Shown here piece after piece: positions 44,271 to 53,272 of a DNA stretch of 64,000 nt. Origin of the DNA: JBFXJF01 sp050175155 (lineage in GTDB: Bacteria > Bacillota > Bacilli > Tepidibacillales > Tepidibacillaceae). The first letter of the stretch is position 1, and each line of letters starts with the position of its first letter. A model generated the notes under the pieces. That model had not been told where the DNA came from and made no database searches. It saw only the letters and a list, made by a program, of their open reading frames with translations. The stretch covers positions 1 to 64,000 of the forward strand of contig JBFXJF010000006.1 of NCBI GenBank assembly GCA_050175155.1, written 5' to 3'. The position numbers and the translations under genes are program-made.

Positions 44271-45289
44271 TATTTTACACTTCCTATCTTGATAGGCAAT
44301 CCATCTTTAGGTGCATATTCATGTTGCAGCCAACAGCTTACCTTATGATCACTAGTTAGTGTTATTTCTTCTGGGGAATGCTCTTTGCATACCTGCATTG
44401 CATATTCACATCTCGGATGAAAAGCACAACCTGATGGTGGCTCTAGCATATCCGGAGGAGTTCCATCAATCGATATTAAACGTGATCCCTTCGAATCTAG
44501 TCTTGGCACCGAACGTAATAATGCCCAAGTATAAGGATGTTGAGGATTATAAAAAATATCGTCTTTAGTTCCGACTTCGATTATCTTTCCCGCATACATA
44601 ACAATAATCCTTTGAGCTATATTTGCCACCACACCTAAATCGTGGGTAATTAATATAATTGATGTTTCAAGCTTGTCTTGTAAGTCTTTCATTAATTCCA
44701 AAATTTGAGCTTGAATAGTAACATCTAATGCAGTAGTAGGCTCATCAGCTATTAATAGTTTTGGATTACAAGCTAAGGCTATCGCTATCATCGCTCTCTG
44801 TCTCATTCCACCACTAAACTCATGAGGATATTGTTTTATTCTAAGTTCTGGATTAGGTATACCAACTAATCTCAACATATCAATTGATCTCTCTATTGCT
44901 TCATTTTTATCTAATTTTTGATGTTTGATAAGACCTTCTGTTATCTGCCTACCAATAGTCATCGTTGGATTTAGTGATGTCATAGGATCTTGAAAAATCA
45001 TTCCAATCGATGAACCTCTTACATTTTCCATCTGTTTATTAGTTAGTTTTAATAAATCAACATCTTCAAATATTACTTCGCCATTTTTATAAGTACCAGG
45101 TGGAGTAGGAATAAGTTGCATGATTGATTGTGATGTTACACTCTTTCCACTACCTGATTCTCCTACTATAGCTACAACTTCTCCCTTGTTAACATCGAAA
45201 GATATACCCCGTATGGCTTTAACCTCGCCAGCATATGTCAAGAAGGAGACCTCTAAATCTTTTACTTCAAGCAATTTGTTTGACATCAT
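44270..45289 (-). CDS. oppD: Oligopeptide ABC transporter ATP-binding protein OppD
   Basis: First ATPase of the importer, 339 residues. Walker A GESGSGKSVTSQSI (about 40-53), Q-loop IFQDPMTSLNPTM, signature FSGGMRQRAMIAIAL, Walker B LLIADEPTTALDVT and His in LITHDLGVVAN. The C-terminal segment has CAFHPRCEYAMQVCKEH. Two ATG codons follow GGAGGGGGAG; the first is given. Together with OppF it forms the heterodimeric motor. Confidence 0.95.
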   Translation of the reverse strand: MMSNKLLEVKDLEVSFLTYAGEVKAIRGISFDVNKGEVVAIVGESGSGKSVTSQSIMQLIPTPPGTYKNGEVIFEDVDLLKLTNKQMENVRGSSIGMIFQDPMTSLNPTMTIGRQITEGLIKHQKLDKNEAIERSIDMLRLVGIPNPELRIKQYPHEFSGGMRQRAMIAIALACNPKLLIADEPTTALDVTIQAQILELMKDLQDKLETSIILITHDLGVVANIAQRIIVMYAGKIIEVGTKDDIFYNPQHPYTWALLRSVPRLDSKGSRLISIDGTPPDMLEPPSGCAFHPRCEYAMQVCKEHSPEEITLTSDHKVSCWLQHEYAPKDGLPIKIGSVK

Positions 45290-45302
45290 TTCTCCCCCTC
45301 CG

Positions 45303-46223
45303 TTACTTTCTTAATTTAGGATCTAATGCATCCCTTAACCCGTCACCGAATACATTAAATGCAAACATAGTAAGCGATATTAACATTGCTGGAAAAATTA
45401 ATCTCCACCAGTATCCAGACATCATTACTCCAACACCGTCATTTATTAATGACCCCCAACTAGTTTTTGGTGGAGAAACCCCCAAGCCGATAAAGCTTAA
45501 AAAAGCCTCCGCAAATATAGCACTAGGAATCGTTAAAGTTAAGTTAACAATTATCGGTCCTGAAGAATTAGGAATTAAATGCTTTGCTAATAATCTTTTC
45601 GTGCTAGCGCCTAAAGTTTTAGCTGCTAAAACAAATTCCATCTCTTTTAATTGTAATATCTGTCCCCTAACTAAACGTGCCATTCCTACCCAGCCTGTCG
45701 CTGCAAGAGCTATTACGATTGTTATAATTCCTTGCCTATCCATAACAACCATTATTAGAATAACAACAAGCAAATATGGTAAAGCATATAAGACATCTAT
45801 TATCCTCATCATAATTTGATCAACTTTTCTACTGCTGTAACCTGAAATACCACCATAAACTACACCAATAAATAAATCAATAAAAGCAGCAATAAATCCT
45901 ATTAATAACGAAGTCCTTGCCCCATACCAGCAACGAACAAACATATCCCTTCCTAAATCATCAGTCCCAAACCAATGTTCAGAAGAAACCCCTAAATTGC
46001 GATCATCTAATACCTGCCCTTCGTAACTATATGGAAGCATATAAGGACCGAATAGTGCCATAAATATCATAAACAAAATAACAAGTAACCCGATCATAGC
46101 TAGTTTGTTTTCTTTTAATCTTCTCCAGCCATCACGTATAAGACTTGTGCTGGGTCTTGCAATAATCTCTGTTTGTTTCACATCTTCTATCCGCTTAAAC
46201 ATATCATTAGTAATCTCTAGCAT
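45303..46223 (-). CDS. oppC: Oligopeptide ABC transporter permease OppC
   Basis: DppC/OppC-type permease, 306 residues, with the typical cytoplasmic N-terminal tail, a first helix near residues 40-62 and five more. The family motifs HWFGTDDLGRDMFVRCWYGA and the coupling loop EFVLAAKTLGASTKRLLAKH are present. The ATG at 46223 follows AGGGGTG and starts just after the oppB stop at 46225. Confidence 0.94.
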   Translation of the reverse strand: MLEITNDMFKRIEDVKQTEIIARPSTSLIRDGWRRLKENKLAMIGLLVILFMIFMALFGPYMLPYSYEGQVLDDRNLGVSSEHWFGTDDLGRDMFVRCWYGARTSLLIGFIAAFIDLFIGVVYGGISGYSSRKVDQIMMRIIDVLYALPYLLVVILIMVVMDRQGIITIVIALAATGWVGMARLVRGQILQLKEMEFVLAAKTLGASTKRLLAKHLIPNSSGPIIVNLTLTIPSAIFAEAFLSFIGLGVSPPKTSWGSLINDGVGVMMSGYWWRLIFPAMLISLTMFAFNVFGDGLRDALDPKLRK

Positions 46224-46224
46224 T

Positions 46225-47154
46225 CTATTCACCCCTAAACCCAATCTTAATTCTAGGATCGATTAATCCATATAGAATATCTACAATAAAATTCGCCAAT
46301 ATCAAAATAGCACTATAGAAGATAGTGGTTCCCATAATAACGGGGTAATCTCTATTTGAAACGCTCTTTACGAAATATTTACCAAGTCCTGGTATTGCAA
46401 AAATCTCTTCAATTATAAAAGTACCTGTTAAAAGAATTGCAGTTAGTGGCCCCAAAATTGTAATTACTGGCATAATAGCATTTCTAATCGTATGCCTCCA
46501 CACAATTGTAATACTATTTAAACCTTTTGCTTTCGCTGTCTTAATGTAGTCTTGTCCAAGAACCTCCAACATATTGGAACGCATCAATCGAGCAACTACT
46601 GCTGTAGAATGTGCCCCCAATGCTATGGCTGGTAGGACTACATGACTAACAGTTCCCCATCTAGCTATCGGAAACCAGTTTAAATTGACAGCAAAAATTA
46701 GTATCAAAAGTGGCCCTAGTACAAGATTTGGTATCGATACACCGAGTACAGCTATTCCAGTTGCTGTGTAATCAATAATCGTATTACGTTTTAGTGCTGC
46801 TATCGTACCTAAGAATAAACCAAATACCAATGCTATAACTAAAGCAGTAATTCCTAATGTTGCTGAAACTGGAAAGTGTTCACTTATAATATCATTTACA
46901 GTTCTGGTCTTTGAATAATAGGAAGGTCCTAAATCTAGTTTAGTTAAATTCTTTAAATAATCAAAATATTGTTCAGGAACTGTCTTATCAAGTCCATAAA
47001 ACTTTTCTAAATTCAATCTTGTTGCCTCTGGCATAGTCCCCTCTTTTGAAAAAGGACTTCCTGGAACTGCATTCATTAACAAAAATGTTAGAGTTATAAC
47101 AACCCACAACGTTACAAACAGCATCAAAAACCTCTGAATTAAAAACCTTAACAA
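46225..47154 (-). CDS. oppB: Oligopeptide ABC transporter permease OppB
   Basis: DppB/OppB-type permease, 309 residues, six helices. It starts MLRFLIQRFLMLFVTLWVVI; PGSPFSKEG lies in the first outer loop and YIKTAKAKGLNSITIVWRHT is the coupling loop to the ATPases. It is preceded by 277 bases that separate it from oppA and contain a strong terminator-like hairpin. Confidence 0.95.
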   Translation of the reverse strand: MLRFLIQRFLMLFVTLWVVITLTFLLMNAVPGSPFSKEGTMPEATRLNLEKFYGLDKTVPEQYFDYLKNLTKLDLGPSYYSKTRTVNDIISEHFPVSATLGITALVIALVFGLFLGTIAALKRNTIIDYTATGIAVLGVSIPNLVLGPLLILIFAVNLNWFPIARWGTVSHVVLPAIALGAHSTAVVARLMRSNMLEVLGQDYIKTAKAKGLNSITIVWRHTIRNAIMPVITILGPLTAILLTGTFIIEEIFAIPGLGKYFVKSVSNRDYPVIMGTTIFYSAILILANFIVDILYGLIDPRIKIGFRGE

Positions 47155-47371
47155 CTAAAAAACACCTCCATTAGTAGAAGATATGCATGCCGTCTGACCA
47201 TACAACAATATAAGCCAGTTAAATAGATAACTATCAATTAATAAATTCCTATTAAAGATGATTCCATAGAAATTGTACTTGAATACAAAAAACTTAACAA
47301 GTGTAAATATTAGGGGTAAAACTATATTAACTGTCACTGTTATTTTCTAATTATAATTAGTTAAAACACAT

Positions 47372-47415
47372 TCTAATAAAAAAGTGGTATGTGTTATACA
47401 TACCACTTCTATTAG
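47372..47415 (-). terminator. Terminator between oppA and oppB
   Basis: Inverted repeat AAGTGGTATG/CATACCACTT extended by CTAATA/TATTAG, followed on the minus strand by TTTTTTATTAG. It lies 17 bases past the oppA stop and would partly end oppA transcripts. Confidence 0.8.
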
Positions 47416-47431
47416 GATTATATATTACTTC

Positions 47432-49048
47432 TTATTTCTCAATGTAAGTCCAAGTATAATCAAATGCACCATCACCATGTAAAACTACGCCTTTAACATA
47501 ATCTTGTTGAATTCTAACACTTGTGTAGTAATAAATAGGTGCGATACCAGCTTCTTCCATGAAGATTTTCTCTGCTGCAGACATTGCTGCCAAACGAGCT
47601 TCTTGATCTCCAGTTGTTTTAGCTTGAGCTATATAATTATCATATTCTGTGTTACTATATTTAGCATCATTATTACCACCATCAGTAACAAACATATCCA
47701 AGAATGTCATTGGATCCATGTAATCCCCTAACCATCCTAAACGTCCTATTTGGTAATCCCCTGCTGCTAAAGTTTCTAAGAAAACTTTCCACTCTAAATT
47801 ATTTAACTCAACAGTAACACCTAAGTTTTCAGTCCACATAGCCTGAATAGCCTCGGCAATTTTTTGATGTCCTTCATTTGTGTTATAAGTAAGTTTAACT
47901 GTAGGTAATTCAGTTAGATTAAGTTCTTTTAATCCAGCTTCTAAATAACCTTTTGCTGCAGCAACATCTTCAATCAATTCTCCGTTATATTCACGGAAGT
48001 CAACTCCTAAGTCCGAAGATGCTCCTGGTGGTACAAAACCAGTAGCTGGCAATTGTCCACCTTTTGTTACTTTTGTAACTAGTGCTTCACGATCAATCGC
48101 GTAAGAAAATGCCTTACGAATATTTTCGTTTCCAAAAATAGGATCTTCATTATTAAATAGGTACATATATGTTCCTAAAATTGGAACAGATTTTGCAGCA
48201 CCTGAAGCTAACAATTCTTCAGTTAATTCTTGAGGAGCAACGTCCGCATGAATTTCATTACTTTGGAATAATTGGTATGCTGTATTATCTTCATTAACCA
48301 TTACCCAAGTAATATCTTTTAATTTAACAGCAGCTTTATTCCAATAAGCTTCGTTCTTAGTAACAACTACTTCACTATCATGTTGCCAGCTTGACAATGT
48401 GAAAGGACCATTGCTTACATATGTAGCAGCATCAGCAGACCAATTAGCATTTGCCTCAACAACTTTTTGGTTAACAGGATAGTAACTTCCAAAAGCAGTT
48501 AATTGTAAGAAATATGGAGTTGGAGCTTCTAAAACTACCTCTAATGTTTTTGCATCAAGAGCTTTTACTCCTACTTCGTCAGCAGAACCTTCTCCTGAAT
48601 TGTATGCTTGACCATTTTTCAAATAGTAAAGTTGGTAAGCATAGTCAGCTGCAGTTTCTGGATTAAGTACTCTTTTCCAAGCATATTCAAAATCTCCTGC
48701 TACTACTGGATCTCCATTAGACCAAGTAATATCATCTTTTAAAGTGAATGTATAAGTAAGTTGATCTTCACTTACTTCCCAACTTTTAGCCATACCTGAA
48801 CCTTCTACAACTGCACTTTTATCATCTAAACGTACAAGTCCTTCAAATAAAACACGTAGAAGTTCAAATGATGTACTGTCAGTAGCTAGTGCTGGATCCA
48901 AACTTGGTGGTTCAGTACGAGCATTCAAAGTTAAACTCTGTTCTACTGCTGGTGTTTCTTCAGCTGGTTCCTCGCTACTACCGCAACCAACTAGCCCTAA
49001 ACTTGCTACCATCATAATAGCAAGCATAATTAATAATGCTTTCTTCAT
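47432..49048 (-). CDS. oppA: Oligopeptide-binding lipoprotein OppA
   Basis: Family 5 solute-binding protein that hands peptides to OppBC, 538 residues. Lipoprotein signal peptide with lipobox LVGC, anchored Cys near residue 22. Landmarks: LNARTEPPSLDPALATDST, LKDDITWSNGDPVVAGDFEY, NGPFTLSSWQHDSEVVVTKN and ENIRKAFSYAIDREALV, all of the OppA/MppA subgroup. The ATG at 49048 follows GGGGGTA. First gene of oppA-BCDF. Confidence 0.95.
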   Translation of the reverse strand: MKKALLIMLAIMMVASLGLVGCGSSEEPAEETPAVEQSLTLNARTEPPSLDPALATDSTSFELLRVLFEGLVRLDDKSAVVEGSGMAKSWEVSEDQLTYTFTLKDDITWSNGDPVVAGDFEYAWKRVLNPETAADYAYQLYYLKNGQAYNSGEGSADEVGVKALDAKTLEVVLEAPTPYFLQLTAFGSYYPVNQKVVEANANWSADAATYVSNGPFTLSSWQHDSEVVVTKNEAYWNKAAVKLKDITWVMVNEDNTAYQLFQSNEIHADVAPQELTEELLASGAAKSVPILGTYMYLFNNEDPIFGNENIRKAFSYAIDREALVTKVTKGGQLPATGFVPPGASSDLGVDFREYNGELIEDVAAAKGYLEAGLKELNLTELPTVKLTYNTNEGHQKIAEAIQAMWTENLGVTVELNNLEWKVFLETLAAGDYQIGRLGWLGDYMDPMTFLDMFVTDGGNNDAKYSNTEYDNYIAQAKTTGDQEARLAAMSAAEKIFMEEAGIAPIYYYTSVRIQQDYVKGVVLHGDGAFDYTWTYIEK

Positions 49049-49088
49049 TAACAAATACCCCCTTGATTTTTTTACTTATTTATATATA

Positions 49089-49104
49089 AGTTGGTAAACC
49101 AACT
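49089..49104. repeat. Short perfect palindrome between fumB and oppA
   Basis: AGTTGGTAAACCAACT, 7-bp arms with a two-base centre in an AT-rich setting, 41 bases before the oppA start. No T run follows, so it may be an operator or a weak hairpin. Confidence 0.35.
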
Positions 49105-49114
49105 ATATAAATAA

Positions 49115-49675
49115 CTATTTTTGGCTGATAATATACTTTTCTCTTTCTTGAATGTATAAATCGTTCCCATATATATCATTAATTACAAGCGCTGGAAAAT
49201 CTTTTACCTCTAATTTCCTAATCGCTTCAGTCCCTAAATCATTGTATGCTATTATCTCTGATTTTTCAATAGTTTTTGTTATTAAAGCTGCTGCACCTCC
49301 GACTGCCGCGAGGTATACTGCCTTGTTTTTAAGCATTGACTTTTTTACCTCTTCGTTCCTGCTTCCCTTACCAATCGTTCCTCTAAGTCCGAGGTCGAAA
49401 AGAGCTGGCGAATATTCATCCATTCTATAGCTAGTCGTAGGTCCTGCCGAACCAATTACCTTACCTGGTTTAGCTGGTGTCGGTCCAACAAAATATATTA
49501 TTTGATCCTTTAAATCGAACGGTAGTTCCTCTCCCTTAGCTATTAAATCTATCAATCTTTTATGGGCAGCATCTCTAGCTGTATATATAATACCAGAAAT
49601 ATATACTTGATCTCCGGCTTTTAATTTAACCACAACTTCTTCTAATAGAGGAGTTGTTATATTTATTATCGCCAT
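49115..49675 (-). CDS. fumB: Fumarate hydratase class I, beta subunit
   Basis: C-terminal (beta) part of two-subunit iron-sulfur fumarase, or of the related tartrate dehydratase. The 186 residues include the family motifs VYISGIIYTARDAAHKRL, IIYFVGPTPAKPGKVIGSAG, PTTSYRMDEYSP and TIGKGSRNEEV. The ATG at 49675 has AAAGGAGCGG upstream and starts 13 bases after the alpha-subunit stop. Fumarase is favoured over tartrate dehydratase by its place beside icd and citZ, but the sequence alone does not settle it. Confidence 0.88.
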   Translation of the reverse strand: MAIINITTPLLEEVVVKLKAGDQVYISGIIYTARDAAHKRLIDLIAKGEELPFDLKDQIIYFVGPTPAKPGKVIGSAGPTTSYRMDEYSPALFDLGLRGTIGKGSRNEEVKKSMLKNKAVYLAAVGGAAALITKTIEKSEIIAYNDLGTEAIRKLEVKDFPALVINDIYGNDLYIQEREKYIISQK

Positions 49676-49688
49676 TTCACCGCTCCTT

Positions 49689-50531
49689 TTATAAAATAAC
49701 CTCTTTATGTCTACTTGCATGGCAATTAAGATTAACTGCTACTGGTAAAGTGGCAATGTGGGTTGGGTATATTTCAATATGAACATCTAATGCCGTTGTG
49801 CTTCCCCCAAATCCTTGTGGGCCAATTCCTAAATTGTTAATTGATACAAGCAATTCTTCTTCTAATAAAGCAATATCCTTATGTTCGTTTCTGTTACCAA
49901 TAACTCTAAATAAAGATTTCTTAGCTAAGTAAGCCGCCTTCTCGAATGTTCCCCCAATCCCTACACCTACAATTGTTGGAGGACATGGATTTGCCCCAGC
50001 TGTTCTCACACAATCTATAATGAATTTCTTTGCACCTTCTACTCCGTCAGATGGTTTAAGCATACTAATGAAGGACATATTTTCACTACCTCCACCCTTG
50101 GCAGCCATTTTTATTTTTAAATTGTCACCATCAACCATTTCTATGTGAATTATTGCAGGTGTATTATCCCCAGTATTCTTCCTTATAAATGGATGGTCAA
50201 CTATTGATTTCCTTAAGTAACCTTCTTCGTAACCTCTTCTAACGCCTTCGTTTATTGCTTCATTAAGATTTCCACCAACTATATGTACCTCTTGACCTAG
50301 TTCAATGATAAAAACCGCAAAGCCCGTATCTTGACACATCGGAACCTCTTCGTCCCGCGCAATTTGTTCATTAGTTAATAACTGATTAATAATACTTTTA
50401 CCTATTTCAGATTTCTCATTCTCTAATGATCTTTGTAAAGCTTTTTCAACATCCTCACCCAAATCATAGTTTGCTTTTTTTACCATTTCCGAAACAGAGC
50501 TGATAATCTGATTGACGTGAATATCCTTCAA
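49689..50531 (-). CDS. fumA: Fumarate hydratase class I, alpha subunit
   Basis: N-terminal (alpha) part of the two-subunit [4Fe-4S] hydro-lyase, 280 residues. Cluster Cys candidates are in EVPMCQDTGFAVF (about 64), GANPCPPTIVGVGIGG (near 188) and VNLNCHASRHK at the C-terminus. KMAAKGGGSENMSFISML and GPQGFGGSTTALDVHIE are typical of the family. With the beta subunit it should interconvert fumarate and malate. It replaces mdh at the position next to icd in Bacillus. Confidence 0.9.
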   Translation of the reverse strand: MKDIHVNQIISSVSEMVKKANYDLGEDVEKALQRSLENEKSEIGKSIINQLLTNEQIARDEEVPMCQDTGFAVFIIELGQEVHIVGGNLNEAINEGVRRGYEEGYLRKSIVDHPFIRKNTGDNTPAIIHIEMVDGDNLKIKMAAKGGGSENMSFISMLKPSDGVEGAKKFIIDCVRTAGANPCPPTIVGVGIGGTFEKAAYLAKKSLFRVIGNRNEHKDIALLEEELLVSINNLGIGPQGFGGSTTALDVHIEIYPTHIATLPVAVNLNCHASRHKEVIL

Positions 50532-50655
50532 AATGTTCCGCCCCCCTTAATCATCGATGTTGTTTATTATTTTGAAACAATTCTGAATATTGGTACATTA
50601 TTAATATTAGACTTACGCTATTATTAATCCTTCTTAAAAATAAAAATTAATTATA

Positions 50656-50695
50656 GTTTAAAATAACCTTGAACTTATTCAAGGTTATTTTAAAC
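50656..50695. terminator. Terminator downstream of icd
   Basis: Inverted repeat GTTTAAAATAACCTTGAA/TTCAAGGTTATTTTAAAC with a four-base loop; 18-bp arms. It lies 6 bases beyond the icd stop. Confidence 0.85.
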
Positions 50696-50701
50696 AACTA
50701 G

Positions 50702-51997
50702 TTACATGTTTTTTATTAATTCATCCCCAAATTCTGAACATTTCAACTCTGTAGCACCATCCATTAACCTTGCAAAATCATAAGTTACCCTTTTACTAAT
50801 AATAGTCTTTTCCATAGCTTTAATTATAATATCCGCTGCTTCATCCCATCCGATATATCTTAACATCATCTCACCAGATAAAATTACTGATGATGGATTC
50901 ACTTTATCTAGACCTGCATATTTAGGGGCTGTCCCATGTGTAGCTTCAAACATCGCAATTCCAGTTAGATAATTGATGTTAGCACCTGGAGCAATACCAA
51001 TTCCACCCACCTGAGCAGCTAAGGCATCTGAAATATAATCTCCATTCAAGTTCAACGTAGCAATAACATCATATTCTTTAGGTCTGGTTAAAATTTGTTG
51101 TAAAAATGCATCCGCAATAACATCTTTAATGATTATTTTGCCTGCTGCTATTGCTTCATCTTGTGCCCTATTAGCAGCCTCTAACCCATCTTCTTCTAAT
51201 AGTCGGTCATACTGCGACCAAGTAAATACCTTATCTCCGTACTCTTTTTCTGCTAATTCGTAACCCCAAATTTTAAATGCCCCTTCAGTATATTTCATAA
51301 TATTACCTTTATGAACTAAGGTAATGCTCTTGCTTCTATTCTTAATTGCATGTTCAATAGCTGAACGAACTAAGCGATATGTACCCTCCTTAGAAACTGG
51401 TTTAATTCCAATCGCAGATGATTCAGGAAAACGAATCTTTTTCACACCTATTTCGTCTTGCAAGAAACTAATGACCTTTTTAACTTCTTCACTGCCTTCT
51501 TCCCATTCTATCCCAACATAGATATCTTCTGAATTTTCCCTAAAAATAATCATGTCTATCAATTCAGGCTGTTTAACCGGAGATGGAACTCCCTTAAACC
51601 AGCGGACTGGACGAACACAAGCGTATAAATCTAATTCTTGTCGTAGGGTAACGTTCAAGGAACGAAAACCACCGCCTATCGGAGTGGTTAAAGGACCTTT
51701 AATTCCAACTAAATATTCCTTCATAGCTGTAAGTGTATCTTCTGGGAGCCACTCTCCCCATTTATCATAAGACTTTTCCCCAGTATAAACTTCATACCAA
51801 GCAAACTTCTTTTTACCACTGTAAGCTTTTTTTACGGCAGCATCAAGAACTCTCTTAGCTGCTGCCCATATATCTGGTCCGGTTCCGTCACCCTCTATAA
51901 AAGGAATGATCGGGAAATCTGGAACTAATAATTTTCCATCTTTTAATGTTATTTTTTCACCATTAGTTGGTAAGTCGAATTTTTTGAAAATTGACAT
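50702..51997 (-). CDS. icd: Isocitrate dehydrogenase, NADP type
   Basis: Oxidatively decarboxylates isocitrate to 2-oxoglutarate. The 431 residues match the bacterial homodimeric enzyme: IPFIEGDGTGPDIW, the substrate loop TPIGGGFRSLNVTLRQELDL (Ser and Arg residues), VRWFKGVPSPVKQPE, FRENSEDIYVGIEW, HKGNIMKYTEGAFKIWGYE and the metal Asp in DVIADAFLQQIL. The region ATHGTAPKYAGLDKVNPSS belongs to the nucleotide site. It follows citZ by 26 bases, an operon of TCA entry steps. Confidence 0.97.
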   Translation of the reverse strand: MSIFKKFDLPTNGEKITLKDGKLLVPDFPIIPFIEGDGTGPDIWAAAKRVLDAAVKKAYSGKKKFAWYEVYTGEKSYDKWGEWLPEDTLTAMKEYLVGIKGPLTTPIGGGFRSLNVTLRQELDLYACVRPVRWFKGVPSPVKQPELIDMIIFRENSEDIYVGIEWEEGSEEVKKVISFLQDEIGVKKIRFPESSAIGIKPVSKEGTYRLVRSAIEHAIKNRSKSITLVHKGNIMKYTEGAFKIWGYELAEKEYGDKVFTWSQYDRLLEEDGLEAANRAQDEAIAAGKIIIKDVIADAFLQQILTRPKEYDVIATLNLNGDYISDALAAQVGGIGIAPGANINYLTGIAMFEATHGTAPKYAGLDKVNPSSVILSGEMMLRYIGWDEAADIIIKAMEKTIISKRVTYDFARLMDGATELKCSEFGDELIKNM

Positions 51998-52023
51998 GTT
52001 CTGCTTTCCTCCTGTAAACTAAT

Positions 52024-53136
52024 TTATCTTTCGTCTATAGAAATATACTTCGAATCTAAATTGCCAGTATACTCTGAACGAGGTCTAATTATTTTATTGT
52101 TTTTATATTGTTCCATTATATGTGCCGTCCAACCCGAAGTACGACTTATCGCAAAAATGGGAGTAAATAGCTCTTTTGGAATTCCTAGATAAAAATAAAC
52201 CGTTGCTGAATAAAAATCTACATTTGGTAAAATTTTCTTCCTATTGTATACATAATCTTCTATTTTTTCCGATAAATTATACCATTTGGTATCTCCATCT
52301 AACAGTGCTAACTGATATGAGATTTTCTTTAAATGCTTTGTTCTAGGATCACCTTGTTTATAAACCCTGTGCCCCATCCCCATTATTTTTTCACTATTTT
52401 TAAACTTTTCATCTAAATATGCCTCAACCTTATCTATCTCACTTATTTCTTCTAACATAGTCATCACTTGTTCATTTGCCCCTCCGTGTAAAGGACCTTT
52501 TAAAGTACCCATCGCTGATATAACGCCAGAATACATATCTGATAGTGTGGCAACGGTTACTCGCGAAGAAAACGTTGAAGCATTTAATTCGTGATCTGCG
52601 TGTAAGATTAGAGCCTTATTAAAAGCTTTAACATGGTTATCTGAAGGAACTTTTCCGCTAAGCATGTATAAAAAGTTAGCTGAATAACTAAGATTAGGAT
52701 CACTTTCAATCGGTTCTAAGTCATTCCTTATTCTGTATAATGAAACTACAATTGAAGACATTTTTGCTACTAGACTTTTTGCTTTTCTTAGATTAACCTC
52801 TTCCGTAATGCTTTCTGTATCCTTTTCATACAAAGAAGCTAAGGAAATAGTAGTTCTTAAAACATCCATGAATTTTCCCTCCTTAGGGAAAATTTTCATT
52901 GCTTCTGTTATCTCTTTAGATAAATAACCTAGTTCATACAATTCTTTTTTTAATTCATTTAATTCATCTATTTGAGGAAGTCTTCCATGCCATAACAGAT
53001 AAATGACCTCTTCGAACTCAGAGCGCTCTGTTAAATCATCGATTTTGTAACCTCGATAGGTAAGCATTGTTCCAATTATAGAACTTATAGATGATTGTGC
53101 AGCAATTATACCATCCAATCCTTTTGACACCCTCAT
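52024..53136 (-). CDS. citZ: Citrate synthase
   Basis: Condenses acetyl-CoA and oxaloacetate. The 370 residues are of the short Gram-positive type: LTYRGYKIDDL near the N-terminus, LILHADHELNASTFSSRV with one catalytic-site His, GPLHGGANEQVMTML with the second, and the MGMGHRVYKQGDPRTK loop. The catalytic Asp is in NVDFYSATVYFYLGIP. The ATG at 53136 follows GGGGAGATGG. A perfect dyad (53215-53232) and a hairpin lie upstream, pointing to regulation. Confidence 0.96.
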   Translation of the reverse strand: MRVSKGLDGIIAAQSSISSIIGTMLTYRGYKIDDLTERSEFEEVIYLLWHGRLPQIDELNELKKELYELGYLSKEITEAMKIFPKEGKFMDVLRTTISLASLYEKDTESITEEVNLRKAKSLVAKMSSIVVSLYRIRNDLEPIESDPNLSYSANFLYMLSGKVPSDNHVKAFNKALILHADHELNASTFSSRVTVATLSDMYSGVISAMGTLKGPLHGGANEQVMTMLEEISEIDKVEAYLDEKFKNSEKIMGMGHRVYKQGDPRTKHLKKISYQLALLDGDTKWYNLSEKIEDYVYNRKKILPNVDFYSATVYFYLGIPKELFTPIFAISRTSGWTAHIMEQYKNNKIIRPRSEYTGNLDSKYISIDER

Positions 53137-53155
53137 AACCATCTCCCCTATTTAG

Positions 53156-53188
53156 ATTAAAAAAATAATCCAATTCAGATTGGATTAT
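53156..53188 (-). terminator. Hairpin with T run between the Crp/Fnr gene and citZ
   Basis: On the minus strand ATAATCCAAT/ATTGGATTAT (four-base loop) is followed by TTTTTTT. It could end the Crp/Fnr transcript or act within a citZ leader; only 20 bases separate it from the citZ start codon. Confidence 0.65.
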
Positions 53189-53214
53189 ATAATTCTAATA
53201 TATTTAAACATTAA

Positions 53215-53232
53215 TGTGAATAACTATTCACA
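53215..53232. promoter_or_regulatory. Perfect dyad operator upstream of citZ
   Basis: TGTGAATAACTATTCACA has 8-bp arms and a two-base centre. The TGTGA/TCACA ends look like Crp/Fnr or Rex targets, but the gap between them is 8 rather than 6 bases. A TATAAT at 53189-53184 on the minus strand would put the dyad roughly 40-47 bases upstream of the citZ start of transcription. The Crp/Fnr-type gene next door is an obvious candidate binder. Confidence 0.5.
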
Positions 53233-53272
53233 CTTTTTGCAATTTTTTTTTAACACTTTAAAGTATTCAAAC

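Noticed and set aside
47155..47337. 60-codon frame between oppB and oppA
   Set aside because: No ribosome site, AT-rich hydrophobic composition expected from noncoding sequence, and it abuts oppB; no sign of a real gene.
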